From Marinomonas sp. CT5 (lineage in GTDB: Bacteria; Pseudomonadota; Gammaproteobacteria; Pseudomonadales; Marinomonadaceae), in NCBI RefSeq assembly GCF_018336975.1, contig NZ_CP025572.1, forward strand, positions 338,528 through 402,527: a stretch of 64,000 nucleotides of DNA, in the 5' to 3' direction. Made by a program: the position numbers and the translations under genes. Shown here in pieces: positions 34,651 through 43,756 of this stretch. The notes below the pieces were generated by a model. That model was not told where the DNA came from and did not search any database. It saw nothing but the letters and a program-made list of their open reading frames with translations. The number at the start of each line of letters is the position of its first letter. The first letter of the stretch is position 1.

Positions 34651-35379
34651 TTAAAGCACCGCACCGATAAATTGTTTCAGTTCATCGGTCTGCGGGTTAG
34701 ATAACAGCGTTTTAGAATCCCCTTGTTCCCAGACTTTGCCTTGGTGCATGAAGACTACTCGGCTACCAACATCGCGGGCGAAGTTCATTTCATGGGTCAC
34801 CAGTACTAAGGTGATGCCTTCTTCTGCCAGTTGTTCGAGCACTTTTAATACTTCGCCAACCAGTTCAGGGTCGAGTGCAGACGTAATTTCATCGCACAGT
34901 AGGACTTTTGGTGACATGGCTAAAGCGCGGGCAATAGCGACACGTTGTTGCTGTCCACCGGATAGTTTTTCTGGAAAACTGTCGAATTTTTCGGCCAGTC
35001 CTACTTTTTCTAGCATGGCACGGGCCGTTTTTTCAGCTTCGGCTTTGCTTTTCTTTAACACGATCGTCGGTGCGAGCATGACGTTTTCGCCCACTGTCAT
35101 GTGTGGGAAAAGATTGAAGTTTTGGAAGATCATTCCAACACTCAGTGCAAGGCGACGTACTTGAATGTCTTCACTGGTGACCTCTTTTCCATCAACCGTA
35201 ATACCGCCGTCTTGGTATTGCTCCAAGCCATTAATGCAGCGCAATAGAGTACTTTTACCTGAACCACTCTTGCCGATGATAGACACCACTTCGCCCGCTT
35301 TGATATCGAGATCAATGCCTTTTAGCACATGGTGTTCGCCATAGTATTTATGGACTTGATGTAAGTTAACGAGAGACAT
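34651..35379 (-). CDS. Polar amino-acid ABC transporter ATPase
   Basis: 242 residues from the ATG at 35379 (GGAG 10 nt upstream), which gives the normal GlnQ length; a longer frame exists but lacks a ribosome site. Walker A GKSGSGKST, signature LSGGQQQRV, Walker B VLLCDEITSALD, switch His THEM. Note ILE in place of the usual Pro in DEPTSALD (DEITSALD). Last gene of the binding protein-permease-permease-ATPase operon. Its start overlaps the upstream permease by 14 bp. Confidence 0.93.
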   Translation of the reverse strand: MSLVNLHQVHKYYGEHHVLKGIDLDIKAGEVVSIIGKSGSGKSTLLRCINGLEQYQDGGITVDGKEVTSEDIQVRRLALSVGMIFQNFNLFPHMTVGENVMLAPTIVLKKSKAEAEKTARAMLEKVGLAEKFDSFPEKLSGGQQQRVAIARALAMSPKVLLCDEITSALDPELVGEVLKVLEQLAEEGITLVLVTHEMNFARDVGSRVVFMHQGKVWEQGDSKTLLSNPQTDELKQFIGAVL

Positions 35380-36016
35380 TGAATTTTTTCTCCAGATGCT
35401 TGCTGTACAAAGACAATGGATAACAAAGTACAAAATAAATAAGAGCGACTAGGGTGAATATTTTGAAGGGTTCAAAGGTGGCATTGTTTAACATGGTGCC
35501 TACTTTCGTTAGCTCCACAAAACCAATCACCGATGCCAAGGCCGTGCCTTTAATTACCTGAACAGAAAAACCGACCGTTGGTGCCGTCGCGACACGAATC
35601 GCTTGTGGCAAGATAATAAAACGCAAGGTTTGTAAGAAGCTCAAGCCCAAACAGCGGCTGGCTTCCCATTGGCCTTTTGGCAATGTATCGATACAGCCAC
35701 GCCAGATTTCTACTAGAAAGGCACTGGTGAAAAATGTCAGTGACAAAATAGCGGCGCTCCATGCTGAGATTTCGTAACCCAACATAGACAAACCAAAGAA
35801 GCACAAGAACATCTGCATCAATAGTGGTGTGCCTTGAAAGAGTTCCACATAAATTTTTACGATGCGCTGCAGGATTGGGTTACGTGTCAAACGCATGGCG
35901 GTTAAGGCCAATGCGACCGTTGTGCCACCTATAAACGCTGCGAGTGATAATAAAATCGTCCATTGTGTCGCAAACATCAGATTGCGCAGAATGTCGTAGT
36001 TAGAAAATTCGATCAT
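35366..36016 (-). CDS. Amino-acid ABC transporter permease 2
   Basis: 216 residues, about five membrane helices, with the HisMQ EAA loop WEASRCLGLSFLQTLRFIILPQAIRVA. Pairs with the other permease to form the membrane pore. 33 bp downstream of permease 1; overlaps the ATPase gene. Confidence 0.92.
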   Translation of the reverse strand: MIEFSNYDILRNLMFATQWTILLSLAAFIGGTTVALALTAMRLTRNPILQRIVKIYVELFQGTPLLMQMFLCFFGLSMLGYEISAWSAAILSLTFFTSAFLVEIWRGCIDTLPKGQWEASRCLGLSFLQTLRFIILPQAIRVATAPTVGFSVQVIKGTALASVIGFVELTKVGTMLNNATFEPFKIFTLVALIYFVLCYPLSLYSKHLEKKFNVSR

Positions 36017-36049
36017 TGAGTTTCCCTCATTTTACTTATTGAATGCTTT

Positions 36050-36712
36050 TTAATGGGACGTTCGATAAGCAAATAGGCGTTTTCCTAAGGCATTAAAAGC
36101 AAATCTCAGCAGAATCGATAAGCCAAGATAGAGCAAGGCGGTAACTAAATAGCTTTCAAAAGCACGGAAGTTTCGAGATTGCACAAGGTTGGCTGCGTAA
36201 GTTAAGTCTTGTACGGAAATTTGTGAAATTACCGCTGACCCCAGCATAACGATGATGCATTGGCTGGTGAGCGCAGGGTAAATTTTTTCAAACGCTGGAA
36301 TGAAAATCACGCGAGTTAGGGTTTGGCGAAAGTTAAGCCCCAACACTTTTGCCGCTTCCATCTGACCTTTGGAAATACTCGCAAGGCCCGCTCGAATGAT
36401 TTCTGTACTATAAGCACCAAGGTTAATGGTCAGTGCAATCATGCTGGCTTGCCATGGTGTTAACATCACGCCAATGGCAGGCAAACCAAAGAAGATAAAA
36501 AACAATTGGACAATAAAGGGCGTGTTACGAATAAGCTCGACATACACACTGACGATGCGTTGACTGGCTCGGTTGCCGTATTGGCGTACGGTCGCGCAGA
36601 CCGTACCCAATATCACACCCAAGATCGTCGTCAGTACAGTGAGTTCAACCGTGGTTTTTAAACCACTTAAGAACACGTCGCTGTATTGCAAAAGATCTGA
36701 GAAATACAACAT
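36050..36712 (-). CDS. Amino-acid ABC transporter permease 1
   Basis: 220 residues with HisMQ-type helices and EAA loop EAAKVLGLNFRQTLTRVIFIPAFEKIYPAL. 9 bp after the binding-protein gene. Partner of permease 2. Confidence 0.92.
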   Translation of the reverse strand: MLYFSDLLQYSDVFLSGLKTTVELTVLTTILGVILGTVCATVRQYGNRASQRIVSVYVELIRNTPFIVQLFFIFFGLPAIGVMLTPWQASMIALTINLGAYSTEIIRAGLASISKGQMEAAKVLGLNFRQTLTRVIFIPAFEKIYPALTSQCIIVMLGSAVISQISVQDLTYAANLVQSRNFRAFESYLVTALLYLGLSILLRFAFNALGKRLFAYRTSH

Positions 36713-36721
36713 AGCGAAACC

Positions 36722-37513
36722 TTATGCGCCGAAGCCTTTAGGTAATGGAGCTTTTAACCACTTCATTGAAATCTCGTTTAGTTCACCCGATGCTAAAGCC
36801 GCTTTAATGAGCTCATTAACTTTCGCTTGTAGAGCTGTTTCGCCTTTTGCCATACCGATATAGCAAGGAGAGTTTTTCAGCATGAATTTGTTTTCAGGAG
36901 CACGTTTTGGTTGACGTTTTGCGATCTCAGCGGCAACCAAGTTACCGGTAGCGATCAAGTTAACTTGGCCAGAAAGGTAAGCGGTCAAGGTCGTGTTGTT
37001 GTCTTCAAAGCGACGAACATTGACGGATTTTGGTGCATTTTTTTCCAGCTCCAAATCTTCCACCGAACCGCGTGTTACGCCCACTGTTTTATTCGCTAGT
37101 TCTTCAATTTTGTTTACAGATACATCTTTAGAGCCAAATACGCCAAGGAAGAAAGGAGCGTATGGTGTCGAAAAGTCGATGGCTTTTTCGCGCTCTGGGT
37201 TTTTGCCAAGACTCGAAATAACCAAATCGACTTTTTTCGTTTGTAGGTAAGGAATGCGGTTTGCGCTTGTCACTGGGATTATTTCGATTTTTACGCCCAT
37301 CTCGTCTGCAATGTAATTAGCCATGTCCACATCGATACCTTGTGGTTTCAAATTGGTGCCAATTGAGCCAAACGGAGGGAAGTCTTGAGGGACCGCAATA
37401 CGAATCAGGTTACGATCTTTTATGTCTTGTAATACATCAGCCGTTGCATTTAGTGCGCTGAATCCAGCAGCGATGATCAGGGTTTTACTGAGTAGTTTGG
37501 TCAATCTTTTCAT
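36722..37513 (-). CDS. Amino-acid ABC transporter substrate-binding protein
   Basis: 263 residues with a signal peptide ending near NATA. SBP family 3: IRIAVPQDFPPFGSIGTNLKPQGIDVDMANYIADEMGVKIEIIPV, SANRIPYLQTKKVDLVISSLGKNPEREKAIDFSTPY. Typical of the polar amino-acid class; the ligand could be an amino acid or a ureide such as allantoate. Its promoter region carries a TGAAAC-N4-GTTTCT palindrome like that before the amidase operon, placing it in the RpiR-linked set. Confidence 0.92.
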   Translation of the reverse strand: MKRLTKLLSKTLIIAAGFSALNATADVLQDIKDRNLIRIAVPQDFPPFGSIGTNLKPQGIDVDMANYIADEMGVKIEIIPVTSANRIPYLQTKKVDLVISSLGKNPEREKAIDFSTPYAPFFLGVFGSKDVSVNKIEELANKTVGVTRGSVEDLELEKNAPKSVNVRRFEDNNTTLTAYLSGQVNLIATGNLVAAEIAKRQPKRAPENKFMLKNSPCYIGMAKGETALQAKVNELIKAALASGELNEISMKWLKAPLPKGFGA

Positions 37514-37576
37514 GGGTGAGGGTTCCTATTTGTTTAGTGAATGCCTGAAACGCAATTTGCAACACCCATGCCAACA

Positions 37577-37592
37577 TGAAACAAAAGTTTCT
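37577..37592. promoter_or_regulatory. TGAAAC-N4-GTTTC palindrome (RpiR operator candidate) before the ABC operon
   Basis: TGAAAC AAAA GTTTCT with 5 of 6 arm bases paired. It lies 64 bp upstream of the binding-protein start on the minus strand. The same element, in perfect form, is at 38794. Confidence 0.6.
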
Positions 37593-37683
37593 TATCTATT
37601 GATTTGTGTAACAAATAACGGCAAATACCATACTTAACTCTAGACGCAAGCCGATGCACTTATAAAAACTATTTGAGGAATTG

Positions 37684-37800
37684 ATGATTTTGAGCTGTAT
37701 TTTATGCGCCAATATGGGGCGAGGTGGTTTTTTTGGTGCGCTATTAGCTCTGGCCGTGTTTTTTTATGGCTCAGTGAGTTGTCTGGTGGGAAAGCGATAA
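37684..37800 (+). CDS. Possible 38-residue membrane peptide
   Basis: An ATG at 37684 with TGAGGA 5 nt upstream opens a 38-codon frame ending in TAA at 37800. It predicts one hydrophobic helix (GGFFGALLALAVFFYGSVSCLVG) with a KR tail. It lies in an otherwise empty 354-bp gap before the RpiR gene. Coding evidence is only the ribosome site and the hydrophobic composition, so this may be chance. Confidence 0.35.
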   Translation: MILSCILCANMGRGGFFGALLALAVFFYGSVSCLVGKR

Positions 37801-37867
37801 ACTAAGTTGGCAGCTTAATGATAATCTATTACCGTAGAGCAAAATATTTCCCAATAGAGGTTCATAC

Positions 37868-38686
37868 GTGGCGACAAAGCAGGATGTGCTATCCCTGATC
37901 GAGCAGACTTACCCAACCCTGTCTCCTTCAGCGCGATCCATAGCGAACTATTTACAACAAAATCCCTTGGCGATTGTGAGTCAAACATCCGCAGAGATTG
38001 CCGAAAACACCAATACGTCAAAAGCGACGGTGAGTCGTTTCTTTCGTCAGCTTGGTTATGATTCACAACAAGGGGCGAAACAAGCGCAATTGGCCTTGCG
38101 CGAAAGCGGTGTGCCGATATTCACCCAAGGCTCGTCGTTAGACCAAACAGCCCAAGAGCTCAAAAACTTGTCCTTGACCTTTGAAGGCTTGCGACCAGAA
38201 ACCCTAAACGACATCAGTGAACGATTAGCCAAAGCCAGTCGCGTGACTTTAATTGGTTTTCGTAATGCTTATCCACTGGCGCTGCATTTTCGCCAGCAGC
38301 TGCAACAAGTGCGTCATTCTGTGCGCCTATTACCACAACCAGGGCAAACCCTAGGCGAGGATCTTCACGATATTCTTGACGATGAAGTGATTGTCTTGCT
38401 CGGCTTTAGACGCCGTACCCGCCAGTTCAAAAAAATCGTGGAAGCGCTTGAAGGTCGAACCACCGTCTTGATTACCGACCCAACTGGGCAAGTCTACAAC
38501 CAACAAGTGTCTCATGTGTTGGTGTGCCATCTTGGCAATGAAAGTCCTTTTGACAGCTATGCTGCACCAATGAGTTTGATTTCCATGCTGTGCAACCGAG
38601 TGTTTGGCTTTTTGGGCGATGCCGCTAGTCGTCAGACGCAGGCGATTTCGGCCTTGTATGAGGATTTGGATGAATTGGAGCCTTAA
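37868..38686 (+). CDS. RpiR-family regulator with SIS domain
   Basis: 272 residues from a GTG with AGAGG 7 nt upstream. N-terminal HTH_6 (AEIAENTNTSKATVSRFFRQLGY), then a SIS domain (RVTLIGFRNAYPLALHFRQQLQQ, VLITDPTGQVYNQQV). In RpiR proteins the SIS domain usually binds a sugar phosphate; in the hpx context the effector may be a ureide intermediate. It sits between the ABC operon and the amidase operon, each preceded by the same palindrome. Confidence 0.92.
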   Translation: MATKQDVLSLIEQTYPTLSPSARSIANYLQQNPLAIVSQTSAEIAENTNTSKATVSRFFRQLGYDSQQGAKQAQLALRESGVPIFTQGSSLDQTAQELKNLSLTFEGLRPETLNDISERLAKASRVTLIGFRNAYPLALHFRQQLQQVRHSVRLLPQPGQTLGEDLHDILDDEVIVLLGFRRRTRQFKKIVEALEGRTTVLITDPTGQVYNQQVSHVLVCHLGNESPFDSYAAPMSLISMLCNRVFGFLGDAASRQTQAISALYEDLDELEP

Positions 38687-38793
38687 CGGCTACGACTATT
38701 GCGCTCGGTAATACTTTGTTAAATACACCCACACTGTTTGCGACAGGTCGGCAGAAAAAAGAGATTTATTTTTCGTTTCAGTTGACAGGGTTG

Positions 38794-38809
38794 TGAAACG
38801 ATTGTTTCA
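38794..38809. promoter_or_regulatory. TGAAAC-GATT-GTTTCA palindrome (RpiR operator candidate) before amidase operon
   Basis: Perfect 6-bp arms, TGAAAC (38794-38799) and GTTTCA (38804-38809), 25 bp before the amidase start. A GTTTCA half-site is also at 38775-38780. Confidence 0.65.
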
Positions 38810-38834
38810 TATGTGCTAATCAAGCGGAGGACAT

Positions 38835-40049
38835 ATGAAACATTTCATGGTACAAGATCCCTTTCTTACATTAGATTCAGCATCGAGCGAAACGGCTTAT
38901 AGTGACTCATCACCAGTTGATCCTGCTTTGCCGTTAAGCGGTTTGCGTCTGGCGGTGAAAGATTTGTTTCATATGGCAGGGCTGCCCACTTCCGCAGGCA
39001 ATCCAACTTGGCTGGCTACTCATCCCATTCCAACAAAAACAGCTTCCAGCGTGAGCGCTTTGCTGAATCAAGGGGCTATTTTTTCAGGCAAAACCATTAC
39101 CGATGAGTTGGCATACAGTCTAAATGGACAAAATATTCATTATGGAACACCCTCAAACCCAGTGACACCAAATCGTCTCCCAGGCGGCTCGTCATCGGGT
39201 TCGGCGGTGGCTGTGGCGGCGGATCTGGTTGACATCGGATTAGGCACAGACACAGGGGGCTCGATTCGTGTCCCAGCCAGTTATAACGGTTTATTTGGCT
39301 TGCGCCCCACTCATGGTGTGATACCCGTCGACAACATGGTCGCACTTGCGCCTTCTTTCGATACGGTGGGTTGGCTGACCAGAGATTTAGATACATTAGC
39401 GAAAATAGCTAGCGTTTTACTTAAAAGCAAACCCCCTAAAAAATTTAATAACATCTTGATAGTTAAGAATTTAATCGATCAAGTAGCGCATGGAAAAGAA
39501 ATTAATGCTCAGCTGCAAACTTGGCGTGATCAAGGTTGTCTTGCCAAAGAGTCTTCCATCGTTATCGATACCAAAGCCTGGAAAACCAGTGAAACCTTTC
39601 GAACATTGCAGGGCGCAGAAATCTGGCACGAACATGGCAAATGGATTAAGAGTCTAGAAAACCTCGAGGGCGTTAATGCCTCGGCGGTATTTGCGCCAGA
39701 CATTCAATCTCGTTTTGATTGGTCGAAAAGCATTTCGGCAGCCGATGTGGCGACCGCGCAGCAACAAAGACAGCGATTCGTTGATTGGTTAGAACAGGAA
39801 ATCGAAGGGGCGGTGTTGATTATCCCAACTACTCCCGGTTTAGCGCCTTTGTTTGATGCGGCGGAAGATGAATTGGCGGCTTATCGCAACCAGTTAATGG
39901 ACATCACCGCCATTGCTGGACTGGCTGGACTGCCGCAATTGCATTTACCGGTTTGTCGTTTAGATGGTGCACCTTGTGGCTTGTCTTTAGTAGGTTCAAA
40001 AGGCACTGATATGGCGCTGATTGAGTTCGCAAAAACCTTAATGGAGTAA
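38835..40049 (+). CDS. Amidase signature family protein (HpxY-like)
   Basis: 404 residues, a little shorter than most amidases (about 450). The catalytic Lys (RLAVKDLFHM), the cis-Ser loop GGSSSGSAVAVAAD and the Ser nucleophile in GTDTGGSIRVPA form a complete Ser-cisSer-Lys triad. GGAGG precedes the ATG. First gene of a tight operon followed by an oxamate amidohydrolase-like enzyme, which matches the Klebsiella hpxWXYZ arrangement in having an amidase beside HpxW. Substrate likely a ureide-derived amide. Confidence 0.9.
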   Translation: MKHFMVQDPFLTLDSASSETAYSDSSPVDPALPLSGLRLAVKDLFHMAGLPTSAGNPTWLATHPIPTKTASSVSALLNQGAIFSGKTITDELAYSLNGQNIHYGTPSNPVTPNRLPGGSSSGSAVAVAADLVDIGLGTDTGGSIRVPASYNGLFGLRPTHGVIPVDNMVALAPSFDTVGWLTRDLDTLAKIASVLLKSKPPKKFNNILIVKNLIDQVAHGKEINAQLQTWRDQGCLAKESSIVIDTKAWKTSETFRTLQGAEIWHEHGKWIKSLENLEGVNASAVFAPDIQSRFDWSKSISAADVATAQQQRQRFVDWLEQEIEGAVLIIPTTPGLAPLFDAAEDELAAYRNQLMDITAIAGLAGLPQLHLPVCRLDGAPCGLSLVGSKGTDMALIEFAKTLME

Positions 40050-40055
40050 CGTGTT

Positions 40056-41693
40056 GTGAGTACTTTGAAACCCAATAATGCTGAGAAAAAGAACGACATT
40101 GCGTTTACTGCTCCCCATTTTAAAGCCACCGAAACAGGACAGAAAATCCTTGAGCAAGGTGGCACGGCGATAGAAGCCATGGTGGCGGCTGCGGCGACGA
40201 TTGCCGTGGTGTATCCCCATATGAATGGCTTGGGCGGCGATGGTTTTTGGTTGATTAGTGAACCGGGTAAAACACCTATTGGCATTGATGCTTCTGGAAA
40301 ATCAGCCGCATTGGCGACATTGGATTTTTATTGCGGCCACGACAGCATTCCAGCGCGAGGTGGCAAAGCAGCTTTGACTATGGCGGGTGCTGTGGCTGGC
40401 TGGCAAGAAGCCTTGGCCGTCAGTCAAACGTGGCAAGCTGCCTCCAACGCACAAAACATGCCCTTAACGGACCTATTAAAAGACGCTATTGAGTTAGCGA
40501 AAAACGGCAGTGCAGTCACCAAAACCTACCTTGATGCGAGCAACAAAACCTTTGCTGATTTGGTCAGCGTTCAATGCTTTGCTTCGACATTTCTAAAGCA
40601 GGGTGGCCTATACGAAAAAGGTGATGTTTTGACCTTGCCTGCCCTGGCGCAAACGCTAGAGCAGTTGGCAGAAAAAGGGCTGGACGATTTTTATCAGGGC
40701 GATATTGCCGAGCGCTTAGCGAAAGATTTGGCGACCGCAGGGTCTCCGATTCGTTTAACAGACTTTCATTCTTATCAAGCAAAACGGGTTGAGCCGTTGC
40801 AGGTCAAAACCAGTGTTGGCTCGCTTTATAACTTGCCAGCGCCCACGCAAGGTATCGCGTCTTTATTGATTTTGGCCTTGTATGACAAGTTGTATACGCA
40901 AGGGAAAAGCGCCACAGACATGGCGCACTTGTTGATTGAATGTACCAAACAAGCCTTTATCGCGCGCAATGAATTTGTCACAGACGAATCGCGTTTAGCC
41001 ATGGATTTATCCTCCTTGCTAGAGAGTGATCAGCTAGAAAAGATGTGCCACGAGATCGCCTTAGAACGGGCACAAGCTTGGCCACATCAAGCCAAACATG
41101 GCGACACCATTTGGATGGGCGCGTGTGACAGCGAAGGCCGTATGGTCAGTTACATTCAGAGTTTGTACTGGGAATTTGGCAGTGGTGTAGTCAGTCCTTC
41201 TACTGGCATTGTGTGGAACAACCGTGGCTCGTCATTTTCTCTTGAAGAAGGTTCTTTGCAAGAGCTGGGGCCGAATTTAAAACCCTTTCACACCTTGAAT
41301 CCAGCGTTTGCTGAGTTGAACGATGGTCGTCGTATGAGTTACGGCACCATGGGTGGCGAAGGTCAGCCACAAACTCAAGCGGCATTATTCAGTCGTTATG
41401 TTTATCACCAAATGCCATTGGCGCAAGCCATCAGCGAAGGCCGTTGGTTGCTGGGTCGTACTTGGGGGGATGTCAGCCATAATTTGAAAATCGAAAGGGA
41501 TTTTGCCGATATGGTCGCTGAAGAATTGGTTAATCGCGGTCACGATTTAGTGGTCGTTGATTCGTGTAATGAATTAATGGGTCATGCCGGTGCTGTGGTG
41601 CTTCATAACGAAGGTCACACCGAAGCCGCGACAGATCCACGCAGTGATGGCTTGGCTATCGACAGTCATTTTATTCGTAATAATCTCATTTAG
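40056..41693 (+). CDS. hpxW: Gamma-glutamyltransferase-family oxamate amidohydrolase
   Basis: 545 residues from a GTG at 40056. It is an Ntn-hydrolase precursor that self-cleaves before a Thr; here Thr351 in the GDTIWMG motif, in place of the GTTH of true GGT. That GDT context is the mark of the HpxW oxamate amidohydrolase known from Klebsiella uric-acid catabolism. The N-terminal part has the GGT motif PHMNGLGGDGFWL. Gene order amidase-HpxW-TauE-HpxJ-HpxK supports oxamate to oxalate plus ammonia. Assignment is by motif and context; a general GGT is less likely. Confidence 0.85.
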   Translation: MSTLKPNNAEKKNDIAFTAPHFKATETGQKILEQGGTAIEAMVAAAATIAVVYPHMNGLGGDGFWLISEPGKTPIGIDASGKSAALATLDFYCGHDSIPARGGKAALTMAGAVAGWQEALAVSQTWQAASNAQNMPLTDLLKDAIELAKNGSAVTKTYLDASNKTFADLVSVQCFASTFLKQGGLYEKGDVLTLPALAQTLEQLAEKGLDDFYQGDIAERLAKDLATAGSPIRLTDFHSYQAKRVEPLQVKTSVGSLYNLPAPTQGIASLLILALYDKLYTQGKSATDMAHLLIECTKQAFIARNEFVTDESRLAMDLSSLLESDQLEKMCHEIALERAQAWPHQAKHGDTIWMGACDSEGRMVSYIQSLYWEFGSGVVSPSTGIVWNNRGSSFSLEEGSLQELGPNLKPFHTLNPAFAELNDGRRMSYGTMGGEGQPQTQAALFSRYVYHQMPLAQAISEGRWLLGRTWGDVSHNLKIERDFADMVAEELVNRGHDLVVVDSCNELMGHAGAVVLHNEGHTEAATDPRSDGLAIDSHFIRNNLI

Positions 41694-41707
41694 GAGCAAA
41701 CAGAAAC

Positions 41708-42526
41708 ATGTCATTCATAATGGAAAACTATTCCATGATTCTCGCCATGATGGCAACGGGTGTAGTCGGTGGAATCTTAGCCGGTTTGTTAGGCGTTGGC
41801 GGCGGTATTGTTATCGTGCCTGTGTTGTATTTCTTGTATCAAGGTTTGGGGGTGAGTGCGGATTCAGCCATGTTGGTGGCGACGGCGACTTCTCTGGCTA
41901 CCATTATTCCTACTTCAATCAGTTCGATCCGTTCCCATAAGGCCAAAGGTAATGTGGATTTCGATTTGCTGAAACGTTGGGGCTTTTTCATCTTCGCTGG
42001 TGTGATGGTGGGAAGTTTTGTGGTGACTCGAGTGGAAGGGGAATGGTTGTCTTTGTTGTTTGGTATCATTGCCACCTTGTCTGCATTGAATATGTTATTA
42101 GGCAAAAAAGACAGTGTATTCAAATCCTTACCTGGGAGTGCAGGGCAAAGCGTAATGGCCACTTGCATTGGCTTTTTCAGCTCTATGGTGGGCATTGGTG
42201 GCGGTACGCTGACAGTGCCGACTCTAACATTTTGTAACTACCCAGCTCATCGCGCCGTGGGCACAGCGGCCGCCGTTGGTCTGATCATTTCATTGCCAGC
42301 GGCATTAACCATGCTGATTTTTGGTCAAAGTCCTGTTGATGCGCCTTATGGCACAGTGGGTTTGGTTAACTTGATTGGTGTGGCTTGTATCGTTCCATTG
42401 ACGGTTTTATTTGCTCCCGTTGGCGCAGGGTTAGCGCATCGTTTAGACGCGTCTAAATTGAAGAAAGTCTTTGCTGTCGTGTTGATCTTCACTGGCATCA
42501 AAATGCTTTATCAAGTTTTAGGTTAG
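41708..42526 (+). CDS. TauE/SafE-family anion permease
   Basis: 272 residues with about eight membrane helices and the TauE/SafE features GGILAGLLGVGGGIVIVPVLYF and SMVGIGGGTLTVPTL. The family exports sulfite, sulfoacetate or other small anions. Placed inside the ureide operon, it may move an organic anion such as oxalate or oxamate; this is inference. 14 bp after hpxW, 9 bp before hpxJ. Confidence 0.9.
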   Translation: MSFIMENYSMILAMMATGVVGGILAGLLGVGGGIVIVPVLYFLYQGLGVSADSAMLVATATSLATIIPTSISSIRSHKAKGNVDFDLLKRWGFFIFAGVMVGSFVVTRVEGEWLSLLFGIIATLSALNMLLGKKDSVFKSLPGSAGQSVMATCIGFFSSMVGIGGGTLTVPTLTFCNYPAHRAVGTAAAVGLIISLPAALTMLIFGQSPVDAPYGTVGLVNLIGVACIVPLTVLFAPVGAGLAHRLDASKLKKVFAVVLIFTGIKMLYQVLG

Positions 42527-42535
42527 GAGATTATT

Positions 42536-43756
42536 ATGCAGCCACTTTCATTGCCGCCAAGACTTCTTATGGGCCCCGGCCCAATTAATTGTTACCCACG
42601 TGTGTTGTCAGCGATGTCGACTCAGTTAGTGGGGCAATACGACCCAAGCATGACCAGCTACATGAACGAAGTCATGGAATTGTATCGTCGTGTTTTTAAT
42701 ACTCAGAACCAGCAAACTTTTCTGATCGATGGCACGTCTCGAGCGGGTATCGAAGCCACTTTGGTGTCTTGTTTGGAACCGGGCGATAAAGTATTGATCC
42801 CTATTTTTGGTCGTTTCGGTCACTTGTTAGCGGAAATTGCTGAACGCGCCGATGCGGAAGTTCACACCATCGAAGTGCCTTGGGGGGACGTGTTTGATCC
42901 TCAGCAAATCGAAGACGCCATCAAGAAAGTACAGCCTAAGTTATTGGCGATTGTTCAGGGTGACACTTCCACCACTATGTTCCAACCTTTGGAAGAATTG
43001 GGTGATATTTGTCGCGCTCACGATGTGTTGTTCTACACCGATGCCACGGCATCAATTGGTGGCAACCCGTTGGAAGTGGACGCATGGAAAATCGATGCGG
43101 TGTCTGTTGGTTTGCAAAAGTGTTTGGGTGGGCCGTCTGGCAGCGCACCGATCACCTTGAGCGATCGTTTTGTGTCTTGCGTACGCAAGCGTGCTCATGT
43201 GGAAGCAGGGATTCGTGACGCTCATCATCAAGAGTCAGCAGGTCTTCGTATTCGCTCTAACTATTTTGATCTACCTATGATTATGGATTACTGGGGAGAA
43301 GAGCGTCTGAACCACCATACGGAAGCCGCTACCATGCTGTTTGGCTCCCGCGAGTGTGCGATCCAATTGCTTAGCGAAGGTCAGGATGCAGTGATTAAAC
43401 GCCATCAATTGGCTGGTAACGCTATGTTGCAAGGTGTGATTGCGATGGGCTTGCAGCCGTTCGGAAATCTCAAACACAAGATGAGCAACGTGGTTGGCGT
43501 TAATATTCCAGAGCAGGTAAATGGTGAGCAAGTTCGCCACGATTTATTGAACATCTTTAATATCGAAATCGGCACCAGCTTTGGTCCATTAAAAGGCAAG
43601 GTGTGGCGTATTGGCACCATGGGCTACAACGCTCGCCAAGATGCGGTGTTGCATACTTTGCAGTCACTGGAAACCGTACTTCGTCGCGCTGGCTTTGCGT
43701 TACCTGCTGGCGCAGCGGTAGACGCAGCAATGGCTGTCTACAATGGAGATAAATAA
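42536..43756 (+). CDS. hpxJ: Alanine-glyoxylate aminotransferase family, (S)-ureidoglycine-type
   Basis: 406 residues, PLP fold-type I. The PLP Lys is in SVGLQKCLGGPSGSAP, with the acidic partner in YTDATASIGG. The GLQKCLGGPSG wording is that of HpxJ/PucG ureidoglycine-glyoxylate aminotransferases, which yield oxalurate and glycine. It precedes allantoate amidohydrolase with a 1-bp overlap. Without a biochemical test a simple alanine-glyoxylate activity remains possible. Confidence 0.87.
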   Translation: MQPLSLPPRLLMGPGPINCYPRVLSAMSTQLVGQYDPSMTSYMNEVMELYRRVFNTQNQQTFLIDGTSRAGIEATLVSCLEPGDKVLIPIFGRFGHLLAEIAERADAEVHTIEVPWGDVFDPQQIEDAIKKVQPKLLAIVQGDTSTTMFQPLEELGDICRAHDVLFYTDATASIGGNPLEVDAWKIDAVSVGLQKCLGGPSGSAPITLSDRFVSCVRKRAHVEAGIRDAHHQESAGLRIRSNYFDLPMIMDYWGEERLNHHTEAATMLFGSRECAIQLLSEGQDAVIKRHQLAGNAMLQGVIAMGLQPFGNLKHKMSNVVGVNIPEQVNGEQVRHDLLNIFNIEIGTSFGPLKGKVWRIGTMGYNARQDAVLHTLQSLETVLRRAGFALPAGAAVDAAMAVYNGDK

